Origin: Gammaproteobacteria bacterium
GTDB taxonomy: Bacteria; Pseudomonadota; Gammaproteobacteria; HK1
DNA length: 64,000 nt
Direction: 5' to 3'
Assembly: GCA_021773645.1 (NCBI GenBank)
Contig: JAJFJU010000026.1
Span: 186,001 to 250,000, forward strand
Position numbers and translations under genes: made by a program. How positions within the stretch are numbered: position 1 is the stretch's first letter; each line of letters opens with the position of its first letter. Positions 50,515 to 57,943 of the stretch are shown one piece after another. Under the pieces are notes generated by a model. It saw only the letters and a list, made by a program, of their open reading frames with translations. It made no database searches and was not told the origin of the DNA.

Positions 50515-50660
50515 CACAACTTACCCCGAGCAATTGGCCCGTCGGGGTCATCTCCGATGAAACGGATAATCATCCGCATTTCCCTCGGCAGTCGATTAAA
50601 GTCGCGCCTGCATTTCCAGCGGCGGTAACGGCGATATAGGTGGCGGAGCCAGTTCACCAT
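50514..50660 (-). CDS. Small basic phage protein (48 aa)
   Basis: A short frame of 48 codons, strongly basic in its first half (MVNWLRHLYRRYRRWKCRR) and acidic later (FIGDDPDGPIARGKL). GAGGA lies four bases before ATG 50660 (seven before the in-frame GTG 50657). Its stop overlaps the next start (TGATG), and it overlaps the gene upstream by seven bases. Spacing and ribosome site support it. The composition suggests nucleic acid or membrane binding; the function is unknown. Confidence 0.6.
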   Translation of the reverse strand: MVNWLRHLYRRYRRWKCRRDFNRLPREMRMIIRFIGDDPDGPIARGKL

Positions 50661-50911
50661 AAGTCCTCACTAAACAGTTTCGTGGGGTGGTCGTGAGTGG
50701 TTATCTGCCCTGTTCTTAGCGCTAACGTTAAGGCTTGCTCGCGAGTGAGGAAATCCCCCTCATCGGTGTAAAACCCCTGCATCCCGGTAATTGGTGGCGG
50801 CACGTTCATCTCGTCCACCATGTGCCAAATGACGTGGTGGTGCCTGTTCGGCTTTGGCAGGGTGTGAACATCCCCGCTGTGCTTTATCGCTACACCTACA
50901 ATCTGGCTCAT
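50654..50911 (-). CDS. Conserved phage protein ending SEDLW
   Basis: About 85 residues, of a family I recognise from phage early regions but that has no known function: IVGVAIKHSGDVHTLPKPNRHHHVI, then an acidic segment with GFYTDEGDFLTREQAL and a closing SEDLW. ATG 50911 follows GAGGG by eight bases. It lies between the 48-codon gene and a small coiled-coil gene in the left operon. Confidence 0.72.
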   Translation of the reverse strand: MSQIVGVAIKHSGDVHTLPKPNRHHHVIWHMVDEMNVPPPITGMQGFYTDEGDFLTREQALTLALRTGQITTHDHPTKLFSEDLW

Positions 50912-50922
50912 CACTCAGCCCT

Positions 50923-51138
50923 CTATAACCTACTGAACCTACTGTCGTTCAGGATTGGATTACACCGTGATGCGATAGCCTCATCCTCTCCACGTACCGC
51001 GTAAATGTCTTTAATCACGCCCAATAGTTCATCAATCTGTTCATGCTTCTCGTCGATTATTTCAATTAACTCGTCCTTGCTAGAACGCCGCTCACTCTCC
51101 ACGATGAGTTCACGAAGATTGTCTGCCTCAGCTCCCAT
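50923..51138 (-). CDS. Hypothetical phage protein (71 aa), coiled coil
   Basis: Not recognised. A charged, helical 71-residue protein (LRELIVESERRSSKDELIEIIDEKH, then IDELLGVIKDIYAV) likely to form a coiled coil. ATG 51138 is preceded by GGAGG at seven bases, and shares its A with the TGA of the methyltransferase gene (TGATG). Confidence 0.65.
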   Translation of the reverse strand: MGAEADNLRELIVESERRSSKDELIEIIDEKHEQIDELLGVIKDIYAVRGEDEAIASRCNPILNDSRFSRL

Positions 51139-51680
51139 CACTCAGCCTCCATTGCTTCCATGAGTGTCGGCATGGCAGGCGGAACCCCCGGCCTCCACAC
51201 GACTAAAATATTGCCATTGGCCGGGGAGCCCTGGACTACGCCATCGAGCAGGAACTTAATCCTGCCCCTGATGGGGATGATTTCGTGGGCTTTCCCCATC
51301 ACGTCGCGGTGCCACCAAGCCGTATCCCAAGCGTTGCCGGGGAGAAGCCCAACGATGGTTGTGATATCAGCCGAGCAAGTGACAGCAAGCTCAGTCCATT
51401 TATTGATGCCGCGACCGTAAGGCGGGTTCATCCAGAGGTAAGGCGTACAAGCAACCCCGCTATCCATAAACTCCAGCGTCCAATCAAGAACCAGCGCATC
51501 ACGGAAGAGATCCACGGCATGATCCGGGCCGAAGTAGACGGGAGCCTTCGCTGTTTTCTCCGTTGCGCATACGTCGATAGAGAACGCTGCTCCAAGCCGC
51601 AGCCCAACTCGAAGCACAAACTCATAGGGGGTTTCGTAGAGCGAGGATTTAGAAGCGGGATTATTGGGGATGACGCTCAT
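51138..51680 (-). CDS. dam: Phage DNA N-6-adenine methyltransferase
   Basis: A 180-residue SAM-dependent methyltransferase of the phage Dam family. The catalytic motif is WMNPPYGR with NPPY at 85-88; the family start ETPYEFVLRVGLRLGAAFSIDVCAT and closing region FLLDGVVQGSPANGNILVVW are present. It probably marks phage DNA at GATC-like sites, protecting it or timing regulation. GGGAG lies nine bases before ATG 51680. No cognate endonuclease is next to it. Confidence 0.9.
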   Translation of the reverse strand: MSVIPNNPASKSSLYETPYEFVLRVGLRLGAAFSIDVCATEKTAKAPVYFGPDHAVDLFRDALVLDWTLEFMDSGVACTPYLWMNPPYGRGINKWTELAVTCSADITTIVGLLPGNAWDTAWWHRDVMGKAHEIIPIRGRIKFLLDGVVQGSPANGNILVVWRPGVPPAMPTLMEAMEAE

Positions 51681-51895
51681 TACCAAATACTCCCTTCACC
51701 AATATGGAGGCATCGCTTATGCCCTTTACGACGTATCGCATATACGTGATAGCCAACCAAATCCCGGTTGTAGCGAGTCTCCACCCACATGATTAAACCA
51801 ACCCTATTCGCGCCTCGGTGATCTTTGAAATAAACCGTGTGCCCGGGGATGAATTGCGGCGGTGAGAATTGGTATTTCTTTGGGGCAGCACTCAT
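51680..51895 (-). CDS. Hypothetical phage protein (71 aa)
   Basis: Not recognised. A basic, beta-rich 71-residue protein (FIPGHTVYFKDHRGANRVGLIMWVETRYNRD, written across about 16-45), with a short SH3-like look. It overlaps the gene upstream by four bases and the methyltransferase start by one. Position and coupling support it as a gene. Confidence 0.65.
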   Translation of the reverse strand: MSAAPKKYQFSPPQFIPGHTVYFKDHRGANRVGLIMWVETRYNRDLVGYHVYAIRRKGHKRCLHIGEGSIW

Positions 51896-52341
51896 GATTC
51901 CACCTCCGGCAGCGCCAACAATTTCTTATCCCGCACCGCCTCGCCTACCCGCCTGCCGTCGGGAAGCATGATGTGGGAGAGGAAAGCCGCGTCGAAGTCC
52001 ATCAGACCGATTTCCACGGCGGTGACCTGGCCTTTTATCCAGTCGCGCAGAATGGAGTAGATGGCAACGGAGCCGATCTCCAGCGCCTTGGCTTTATAGG
52101 CTGCTTCAGTCTTGCTGCGGCGTGTAGACCACGGGTTCTCCTTCAGCCAGGCGGCGGCGTAGCCTTTGGCCGAGGCCCGTAACTCCACCTGCCGATCTCG
52201 ATGCTGGAACTGGACGATGACCTCCCCGGTTTCAAAGTCATTCAGCGCCCCGAATTTTGCGCACCCGAAGCCGCGTAAAATCTTCTGGATCTCCTGCAAG
52301 GCACGGTCACCGGCGGATGCGTTTTGATATGGGAGGGCCAT
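51892..52341 (-). CDS. Conserved phage early protein (149 aa)
   Basis: A family found in phage early regions near recombination genes, with no assigned function. It shows ILRGFGCAKFGALNDFETGEV, VQFQHRDRQVELRASAKGYAA and WLKENPW, then SILRDWIKGQVTAVEIG. The strand-rich N-terminus and helical C-terminus suggest one compact domain. It starts at ATG 52341, two bases from the gene upstream. Confidence 0.75.
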   Translation of the reverse strand: MALPYQNASAGDRALQEIQKILRGFGCAKFGALNDFETGEVIVQFQHRDRQVELRASAKGYAAAWLKENPWSTRRSKTEAAYKAKALEIGSVAIYSILRDWIKGQVTAVEIGLMDFDAAFLSHIMLPDGRRVGEAVRDKKLLALPEVES

Positions 52342-52343
52342 TG

Positions 52344-52577
52344 CTACGCCTTTACCTTCCGCCGCGGGGCATCATGCAGCGCCCGGCGCAGAGCGCCAGC
52401 CAGCTTCCGAGCCTGATACATCATGGCGATAACTTCAGACGCGGGGAGAAGACGCAAATCCTCATCCTCCCCATCGGTTTCGTAAAACCCTCCATCGCCA
52501 CCCACGTAAACAGGGGGTAGTTTTTCCATAACCTCGTTGGCCAGGTTTTCCAGATCATCTAGTTCAGCGTTTTTCAT
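52344..52577 (-). CDS. Hypothetical phage protein (77 aa)
   Basis: Not recognised. An acidic N-terminal part (LDDLENLANEVMEKLPP, then DGEDEDLRLLPASEV) and a basic C-terminal helix (YQARKLAGALRRALHD, then RRKVKA). Its ATG overlaps the exonuclease stop by four bases. The charge split may mean an adaptor for the nuclease or annealing protein, which is only a guess. Confidence 0.65.
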   Translation of the reverse strand: MKNAELDDLENLANEVMEKLPPVYVGGDGGFYETDGEDEDLRLLPASEVIAMMYQARKLAGALRRALHDAPRRKVKA

Positions 52578-53236
52578 GCTCGTAAGGCCTCCAGCAGATA
52601 AGGATCAACATCGTCCTGGCGGAGTAACCAGCGCTTGTAATCAGCCGGCACGTCCGCGATGGGCATGCCCTTGTGCTTACCGAAGGGCATCACATCGGGC
52701 ACACGGGCAAGCTCAGAAGCAGCCCACAGGTCTTCCCACGTCGAGATGTCGGAGAGATGCCTGACGATGTGTTGCAGTAGCACGAGGCAGACACGTATAT
52801 CCGCATCCGCGCTATGAGCACTCCCAAGCCGTGCACGGGCCGTGTTGCGCTCCAGCAGGTAGAGCATCGCGGACTGTGAATGGGAATCGGCCTCGGGCCA
52901 GAGCTTTCGGCAAAGCGCGAGGGTGCAGATCCGTTTGATATCCGGCTCGCCGATAACACGCCAGTCGAAATCAACATTGTGGCCAATCAGGTAATCGACG
53001 TTGGCCGGCAAAGAGAACTCAGACGCAGGCGGGCACCCGGTTAGATCCCCGTCCATGATGTGGTGGGTGGCCATAGCACCAAGGGATATGGGCTTCCCGG
53101 GGTTATAACGCTGGCAGAACAGCTCGCCACCCGCTTGACGGGGGGAGCTGGCATTAATCGCCTGCATATAGGCGGCCTCAACCAAAACAGGATCATCAAT
53201 GCCGGTGGTTTCGGTGTCGAAGATGAGCGCGATCAC
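52574..53236 (-). CDS. ExoX-like DEDDh 3'-5' exonuclease
   Basis: A 220-residue DnaQ-superfamily nuclease. DEDDh residues: Asp7 and Glu9 (FDTETTG), Asp89 (HNVDFDW), His141 and Asp146 (HSADADI). The C-terminal part holds the ExoX-type MPFGKHKGMPIADVPADYKRWLL segment, also found in phage nucleases. It follows the annealing protein with a four-base overlap, so it is part of the recombination set: YqaJ exonuclease, Bet, ExoX. Confidence 0.87.
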   Translation of the reverse strand: MIALIFDTETTGIDDPVLVEAAYMQAINASSPRQAGGELFCQRYNPGKPISLGAMATHHIMDGDLTGCPPASEFSLPANVDYLIGHNVDFDWRVIGEPDIKRICTLALCRKLWPEADSHSQSAMLYLLERNTARARLGSAHSADADIRVCLVLLQHIVRHLSDISTWEDLWAASELARVPDVMPFGKHKGMPIADVPADYKRWLLRQDDVDPYLLEALRA

Positions 53237-54213
53237 TGGGGAACATCCCCGAGGGCGGCGCGTACATCCGCCGCGACCACTTTCACCGCCTTGCGATCCT
53301 TGGCAGGCAGAGCACGGGAAAGGTCCTCGATCTCATCAACCACCGAGAGATCCGTCCCGGGCTTCAGGGCGCGTAATTGATCGACCAGAGAGTCAGCGGT
53401 GATCTCCGTCGGGTCATCGGTAGCGGCGTCATCAGGCGGCAGGATTTCGCCCGTGTCAGTATCTACAACTTCACCAGAGGCAGCAGCATCAGGATCAGCC
53501 GCCGCAGGAGCGACAGCAGGAGCCCCGAGACGGGCCTTAAGGCTATCGGTGCGGGTCTCATATATAGGCTGTTCGCCGGATGTTTCCACGGCAGTCGCCT
53601 CGATAATCCTCTGCCCTTCATCCGGGTCGTAAATGCCGGCAAACCCAAAGGCCAGCCGGGCCGTCTGGATCATGGTTTTATGGCGGAGGAAGCGCTTGGT
53701 ATGGGTCTGCCACGGGCCGGAGATGGTGTATTCGTTGTTCTGCCCCTTATTCTTTACGAAGCCAGGGCGATAAACCTCATCCAGGTATTCCCGCACGACA
53801 ATGGCGTGAGAACGATCCTTCCGGTACATAACGCATTCCATCCACTCCGGCGCAGGCTTGGCGCTACCATCCATCTGACCCAGCGTTTCAGATTCCCGGA
53901 ACTCCATGCCATCGAACTGCGGGTGTTCGTTAATGATGCGAGCCCACCCATCTACGCCGACGATAGGCACAACGCCATGCTGCTTGTCCGGAAAGGCGTA
54001 AATCTCCCGAGTAAAGGGGTTGAGCTTGTACTGATCAGCCACCACTAGCAGGGCCATCATCTGCTCATTGCTAACCCCATCCTTTACCTGAAAGGCAGTG
54101 GCCTTGAGGGTGTTAAGCAGCTTGGAGGAATCCACGCTATAGCGGGAGGCGAATTTCTCCACCAGGCTGCGCGGCGGCTGGGGAATGGTTGCTACTGCTT
54201 GTGCTTGAGACAT
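53233..54213 (-). CDS. bet: Bet/RecT-family single-strand annealing protein
   Basis: A 326-residue phage recombinase that anneals complementary single strands, lambda Beta subgroup. The core is LVVADQYKLNPFTREIYAFPDK, followed by IVGVDGWARIINEHPQFDG, typical of Bet. The C-terminal third is Ala/Asp-rich and probably holds an SSB-interacting tail. It lies 11 bases after the YqaJ exonuclease gene, the expected two-component recombination unit. Confidence 0.93.
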   Translation of the reverse strand: MSQAQAVATIPQPPRSLVEKFASRYSVDSSKLLNTLKATAFQVKDGVSNEQMMALLVVADQYKLNPFTREIYAFPDKQHGVVPIVGVDGWARIINEHPQFDGMEFRESETLGQMDGSAKPAPEWMECVMYRKDRSHAIVVREYLDEVYRPGFVKNKGQNNEYTISGPWQTHTKRFLRHKTMIQTARLAFGFAGIYDPDEGQRIIEATAVETSGEQPIYETRTDSLKARLGAPAVAPAAADPDAAASGEVVDTDTGEILPPDDAATDDPTEITADSLVDQLRALKPGTDLSVVDEIEDLSRALPAKDRKAVKVVAADVRAALGDVPQ

Positions 54214-54224
54214 TGGGATCTCTC

Positions 54225-55184
54225 CTATTTAACGAGGAACCGACGCGAGCCGGGGACGGTGTTCAGGTATTGGGAATGCAGATCGGGGTGTTCGGATTTG
54301 AAGCGTTTGGCATCGAAACGCTGGCTATCGCGGGCTTTTTTCCACGTGATGAGCGGGAGGCCATTAGCGTCAACTAGCACGCTGTTATCCTCCATCGCTG
54401 CCTTAACTTTCTGCTCAAGCTCTTCCTTCGCCTGCTCGCCCACCTTCAGGGACAGCTTCACGGCGGAGAGCTTTTCGCACGCCGACTCAATCTCAGACGT
54501 TGCCGGCAGCGATTCGCCGTTGTCGATGGCGTAGAGGGTTTCGATGTCGCCAGCAGTGGAGGGAGGGGGAGCCAGCCTGGTTTCAACGTGTTGCGTCCAG
54601 AACTTTTCCTCCCGGGCCATCAGCAGGGCGATCAGGTCTTCATCCCGCGGGAGGTCATACACACGCAGATCGCGGCCACCAATAAGGACCGCAAGGCGTG
54701 CCCACGCATAGCCCGTGACAGCCAGATAGTGGGCTACCTGCAAAGCGTACTCGTCGGGCACTTGGTCTGTGCCAGGATCGCCCCATTTGTCGGACATATA
54801 TTGCCCGGCAGTTTTAACCTCCAGAATGCCCGGGCCTTTGTCCGTGCCGACGATAAGCCGATCAACGTGCGCGAGCATCCAGTCATGCTCAGGATGTTTC
54901 AGGGTGGCATTACGGCGCTGCACCTTCATGCCGGTGCGTTTGGAAAACTCCGTGGCTATGGTGTCCTCAAGGATGTTTCCCCAGGCCACCGCCTGATTGT
55001 CAGAGAGATCCACCGGCTCCGCCTGCCCGGTCTTCTCCAGCCAGACATCGACCGGGGTCTTATAGGGGCTGATACCGCACACGGCCCCTGCATCGGAACC
55101 ACCTAGTCCACGGTTTCTAACCGCCAGCCATTCATCGCGGGTCTGTCCAAGAGTGGAAGACACCACTTGTGCCGAGGCGCTCAT
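54225..55184 (-). CDS. YqaJ-type phage exonuclease
   Basis: A 319-residue lambda-exo-like 5'-3' nuclease that degrades one strand to give the substrate for Bet. The PD-(D/E)XK core: GGSDAGAVCG, Asp108 in LAHVDRLIV, and Glu122-Val-Lys124 in LEVKTAGQY. The C-terminal 100 residues form a helical extension. It overlaps the small gene upstream by four bases. Part of the left early operon. Confidence 0.93.
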   Translation of the reverse strand: MSASAQVVSSTLGQTRDEWLAVRNRGLGGSDAGAVCGISPYKTPVDVWLEKTGQAEPVDLSDNQAVAWGNILEDTIATEFSKRTGMKVQRRNATLKHPEHDWMLAHVDRLIVGTDKGPGILEVKTAGQYMSDKWGDPGTDQVPDEYALQVAHYLAVTGYAWARLAVLIGGRDLRVYDLPRDEDLIALLMAREEKFWTQHVETRLAPPPSTAGDIETLYAIDNGESLPATSEIESACEKLSAVKLSLKVGEQAKEELEQKVKAAMEDNSVLVDANGLPLITWKKARDSQRFDAKRFKSEHPDLHSQYLNTVPGSRRFLVK

Positions 55185-55402
55185 TCCACACCCCCATCAG
55201 CCGTAGGCAGGAACAAGCGCTTAGCGCTCTCAAGACGGTTCTTCCATCGACACCACGCGGCGGTGTCCGCCTGAGTCTCAATGGATTTGCAGGAGCAGTT
55301 TTCGTAAGCCCAAACGCCAGGCCCATAGTGATCGTCTCCCACACACGTGCAGGGAGCTTCTCCGGGAGAAAAGAACTCAATAACCTCGGCAATAGTACTC
55401 AC
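55181..55402 (-). CDS. Hypothetical phage protein (73 aa), cysteine-rich
   Basis: Not recognised. Four cysteines in CTCVGDDHYGPGVWAYENCSC (about 18-38) plus one later look like a small zinc site. It overlaps both neighbours by four bases in the left operon, strong support for its being translated. Function unknown. Confidence 0.65.
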   Translation of the reverse strand: MSTIAEVIEFFSPGEAPCTCVGDDHYGPGVWAYENCSCKSIETQADTAAWCRWKNRLESAKRLFLPTADGGVE

Positions 55403-55578
55403 GCCGCACCCCCGTCCACAGGAGCGGGCGCAGGACGCAGCCTCACAACGCTGGCAGGGAGATCATCGCGAGGTGAAGCCACCACCGAACGATCGGAGAT
55501 GTACCGCAGGCGCAGGCCAGCAGCACGAAGCCGGGAAAGGATGTCGGGGGTCATTTCGTCAGGGACTTGGATAATCAT
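55399..55578 (-). CDS. Hypothetical phage protein (59 aa)
   Basis: Not recognised. It begins MIIQVPDEMTPDILSRLRAAGLRLRYISDRSV (first 32 residues), a beta-alpha-beta style start, and ends proline-rich. ATG 55578 was chosen over an upstream in-frame start at 55620, because it overlaps the gene upstream by only four bases. Confidence 0.6.
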   Translation of the reverse strand: MIIQVPDEMTPDILSRLRAAGLRLRYISDRSVVASPRDDLPASVVRLRPAPAPVDGGAA

Positions 55579-55943
55579 TCGATGAGACTCCTTGCTATGG
55601 ATGCCGTCAGTGCTTGGCACTCCTTTTCATCTAACGCGGCCAGGGCCGCTTTCTCGATAACCCAGAGCGGGAGGACGTTTATGATTTCATCCGCCAATTT
55701 CGCATTAGCCGAGATGTCATCGAAAAGCACCTGAGGATCGTCGCGGTACATATCAACGCGGTCGCTCACAGGATCTAGCGGGTCGTTAATGCCCGGGGGG
55801 TCTAAAGGCGGTAAATCGCCCGCCCCCTTGCTGGCGAACGGGCCACCGAAGGGAGTGCTTGGGAAGTCTGCGGCTGAACTGCCGGTGAAAGGGCCACAAA
55901 CGAGAAAGGAATTGGCTTCAGGGATGTTCTGTGGGAGGGGCAT
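55575..55943 (-). CDS. Hypothetical first gene of the left operon (122 aa)
   Basis: Not recognised. A proline- and glycine-rich N-terminal half (FTGSSAADFPSTPFGGPFASKG, then LPPLDPPGINDPLDP) and a helical C-terminal half with WVIEKAALAALDEKECQALTASIAR. It lies 40 bases after the predicted start of the left promoter, in the position where lambda has N. It has no Arg-rich motif, so there is no sign that it is an antiterminator. AGGA lies about nine bases before ATG 55943. Confidence 0.6.
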   Translation of the reverse strand: MPLPQNIPEANSFLVCGPFTGSSAADFPSTPFGGPFASKGAGDLPPLDPPGINDPLDPVSDRVDMYRDDPQVLFDDISANAKLADEIINVLPLWVIEKAALAALDEKECQALTASIARSLIE

Positions 55944-55961
55944 CGTTTTCGTCCTTTTTCA

Positions 55962-56042
55962 GTGGGTGGAGCGTCCAGATGTGGATTACATTATAAACAC
56001 CGGGTTTATATAATGTCCACACCTTGTTTACGTTCCACCCAC
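55962..56042. repeat. 81-bp nested inverted repeat around the left operator
   Basis: Outer arms GTGGGTGGAGCG (55962-55973) and CGTTCCACCCAC (56031-56042) match at 11 of 12 positions. Inside them GTGGA (55981-55985) pairs with TCCAC (56016-56020), and the operator dyad is in the centre. The three levels share one centre near 56001. The purpose is unknown. Confidence 0.6.
55990..56019 (-). promoter_or_regulatory. Left early promoter and operator (PL/OL)
   Basis: Minus strand: -35 TGGACA (56014-56019), 18-base spacer, -10 TATAAT (55990-55995). The operator TATAAAC-ACCGG-GTTTATA (55992-56010), a perfect 7-bp dyad identical in design to those beside the repressor gene, covers the -10 and spacer. 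Repressor bound here would block the leftward operon. Confidence 0.8.
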
Positions 56043-56064
56043 AAAAAAGCCCGCTGGGCGGGCT
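56043..56064 (-). terminator. Leftward terminator before the left operator
   Basis: Stem AGCCCGC (56048-56054), loop TGG, stem GCGGGCT (56058-56064). Read leftward it ends in six T. It would stop leftward transcription from the accessory region before it enters the early operon. Confidence 0.7.
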
Positions 56065-56077
56065 GGGGTCTTTATCT

Positions 56078-56101
56078 GGACTATGCTTTTGGCTATAGTC
56101 C
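56078..56101. promoter_or_regulatory. Inverted repeat before the antitoxin gene
   Basis: GGACTAT (56078-56084) and ATAGTCC (56095-56101), a perfect 7-bp dyad with a 10-base spacer, 43 bases before the DUF4065 gene. Autoregulation of toxin-antitoxin operons makes this a candidate operator. A matching promoter is not clear. Confidence 0.4.
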
Positions 56102-56144
56102 CCGGGCGGTTAGGTATTGGATAGCTGCCCGCAAGGAGGGCGCC

Positions 56145-56612
56145 ATGACGGCCAAAGTCTCAGCGATTGAAGTAGCCAATAGGTTTTTGTCTCAGGCACA
56201 CGAGCACGGTGATCAGTTAAGCAACCTCAAGCTCCAGAAGCTGCTGTATTACGCGCACGCTTGGTATCTGGTGCTAAACGAGGACCAGCCACTTTTCGAT
56301 GATCGGATCGAGGCGTGGGTTCACGGCCCTGTCGTTCCCAACGTTTATCATGAGTTCAAGCAGTATGGCTGGCAGCCCATCATGGTTGAGCCGGATAAAA
56401 ACCCCTTGCCCAAAGATATTTCCACTCATCTGAAGGATATATGGGAAGTCTTTTCCAGTTACTCGGCATTTGATCTGGAGCGCATGACGCACCAAGAAGC
56501 CCCTTGGATAAATGCTCGTGGCGATCTTGAAATAGACGAGCCATCCAGCAACGCGATTTCTAATAGCGATATGGCCACCTATTATCGGCAGCTTTGCTCC
56601 CAGGAAAACTAA
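56145..56612 (+). CDS. Panacea (DUF4065/SocA-like) antitoxin
   Basis: A 155-residue protein of the Panacea domain family (also GepA/SocA): AIEVANRFLSQAHEHGDQLSNLKLQKLLYYAHAWYL near the start (residues 6-41), AWVHGPVVPNVYHEFKQYG, and the C-terminal LERMTHQEAPW. Family members neutralise diverse toxins in two-gene modules. AAGGAGGG lies just before ATG 56145. The toxin candidate starts 12 bases after its stop. It reads opposite to the left operon and lies where lambdoid phages carry exclusion genes. Confidence 0.85.
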   Translation: MTAKVSAIEVANRFLSQAHEHGDQLSNLKLQKLLYYAHAWYLVLNEDQPLFDDRIEAWVHGPVVPNVYHEFKQYGWQPIMVEPDKNPLPKDISTHLKDIWEVFSSYSAFDLERMTHQEAPWINARGDLEIDEPSSNAISNSDMATYYRQLCSQEN

Positions 56613-56624
56613 GCGCGGCGCCCT

Positions 56625-57047
56625 GTGGGTAAAATCAAGGCAGGGAAGCCCAAAACAACAGCCAAAGTTGTACCTGCTGGCGCGACACGCGATGCGCCCA
56701 CTCTTCGCTTCTCGTTCAGATACCTGGACCTTAAACACAAAAAATTCGGCATAGCTCGTCGAGACGGGAAGTACCTCTCCTCAATCCTAGATAGATTCAA
56801 AAGCCTCTCAGAAATGAGAGCAAAAGAGCTGTTAACATCGCGTTCAGGTTCTTTGCGTGTGCACGAGATCACATGGAAAGATACTTCTGAGCCGGGAGGG
56901 TTTACCGCCCTGAATCCGCAATTACGGGAATGGCCAGCTCATCAATTTCAGGTTTCTGCGAACAAGCACGGGCGAGTGCATGGGTTTTTTATAGAAAGCG
57001 TGTTTTTCGTGGTTTGGCTAGACCCAGAGCACAACCTCTATCCTTGA
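56625..57047 (+). CDS. Probable toxin partner of the Panacea antitoxin
   Basis: A 140-residue protein with no function I can name. It has a basic N-terminal tail (MGKIKAGKPKTTAKV), a core FSFRYLDLKHKKFGIARRDGKYL and a conserved-looking closing stretch HGFFIESVFFVVWLDPEHNLYP (about 119-140). It starts at GTG 56625 without its own strong ribosome site, suggesting translation coupled to the antitoxin. Assignment as toxin rests on size and position. A SocB-like or RelE-like fold is possible but not shown. Confidence 0.6.
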   Translation: MGKIKAGKPKTTAKVVPAGATRDAPTLRFSFRYLDLKHKKFGIARRDGKYLSSILDRFKSLSEMRAKELLTSRSGSLRVHEITWKDTSEPGGFTALNPQLREWPAHQFQVSANKHGRVHGFFIESVFFVVWLDPEHNLYP

Positions 57048-57171
57048 ACCCATAGCAGATCATCATCTAAGATAAACCCCGGCAGCGCCCCTCGCACGGA
57101 AGCAAGGCGACTATGATTCTTAGGTCGGTACGTCCAGGGATTCAGTCAGCGCATGGCGCCGGGCGTTGCCG

Positions 57172-57918
57172 CTATCCAAACGTGCTATCGACGAGCCACC
57201 AAAAAACCAGTAGCGCAATAACGAGGACCCAGAGGCAACCACCTGCTTCAGATAGCGGGTCGCTCGTTTTTTCTTGGCCGTTAGCCTTTGAGGCTGGTTC
57301 CCGCCTAGAATTCTTGCGTCGGAGAGACGGATCGGCCCCCAACGCGATTGCGAAAAACCGCTCTTCATCGCTTTCGATTTCTTCCAGTGTCAGGCTGCGT
57401 TCTTCCATGGCTTCGACGATTTCCCGGAACAGGCGCTTGCCGACTTTCTTGCAGTCGTAGTATTCGCAGGAGAAGTTGAGCATTTCCAGCGCGGACTCAA
57501 GGTCATCTTCTCTGCTTTCTTGCCTCCCCCAAGCGTCTACTTTGGCGTCGTCTTCAAAGAGTTCGCTGATTGTCGCCGCCGCATCACGGTGCCTGAGCCC
57601 ACGCGGAACCGGCATTTTGAAGAACCGATAAATCGCCTTCTGCTCTCTATCGGCCGGCCGATTCTCCCACCGCTCCGTCTTAACAGGATCTAAAAAGATA
57701 GCCTCCTCAGCCTTCCTCGCATCCGTTTGTGACATCTCAGAAATGCCGGGCACCTTGAAGAACTTAAGCACCTCAACGCATTCCTCCTCCGGCTCGAACT
57801 TTGTACCAATGAGATCGGATGCTTCGCCCTTGGTTATATCTTCGGGAAAGGGAATGCCGAGCTCTATGAGAAACTTCTTTTGAGCATCGCTAGCGAGGTC
57901 TGGCCGCCAATCACCCAT
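57172..57918 (-). CDS. Triple-repeat protein with C-terminal membrane anchor
   Basis: A 248-residue protein. A helical motif occurs three times: AQKKFLIELGIPFPEDITKGEASDLI (about 12-37), EVLKFFKVPGISEMSQTDARKAEEAI (49-74) and KAIYRFFKMPVPRGLRHRDAAATI (93-116), each K-x-x-I/L-x-F/L-F/G-x-[IV]-P then an alanine-rich helix. A charged middle follows, and the C-terminus is a single membrane helix (CLWVLVIALLVFWWLVDS). GGAGG precedes the ATG. It could be a tail-anchored sensor in phage exclusion. That is a guess from location and build. Confidence 0.68.
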   Translation of the reverse strand: MGDWRPDLASDAQKKFLIELGIPFPEDITKGEASDLIGTKFEPEEECVEVLKFFKVPGISEMSQTDARKAEEAIFLDPVKTERWENRPADREQKAIYRFFKMPVPRGLRHRDAAATISELFEDDAKVDAWGRQESREDDLESALEMLNFSCEYYDCKKVGKRLFREIVEAMEERSLTLEEIESDEERFFAIALGADPSLRRKNSRREPASKANGQEKTSDPLSEAGGCLWVLVIALLVFWWLVDSTFG

Positions 57919-57943
57919 AAATAGCCTCCTTGCTAACTAACGC

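Noticed and set aside
55962-56144. N-terminal extension of the DUF4065 gene to 55962
   Set aside because: The frame is open, but it would run through the left operator and a terminator. A strong ribosome site marks ATG 56145 and the domain begins there.
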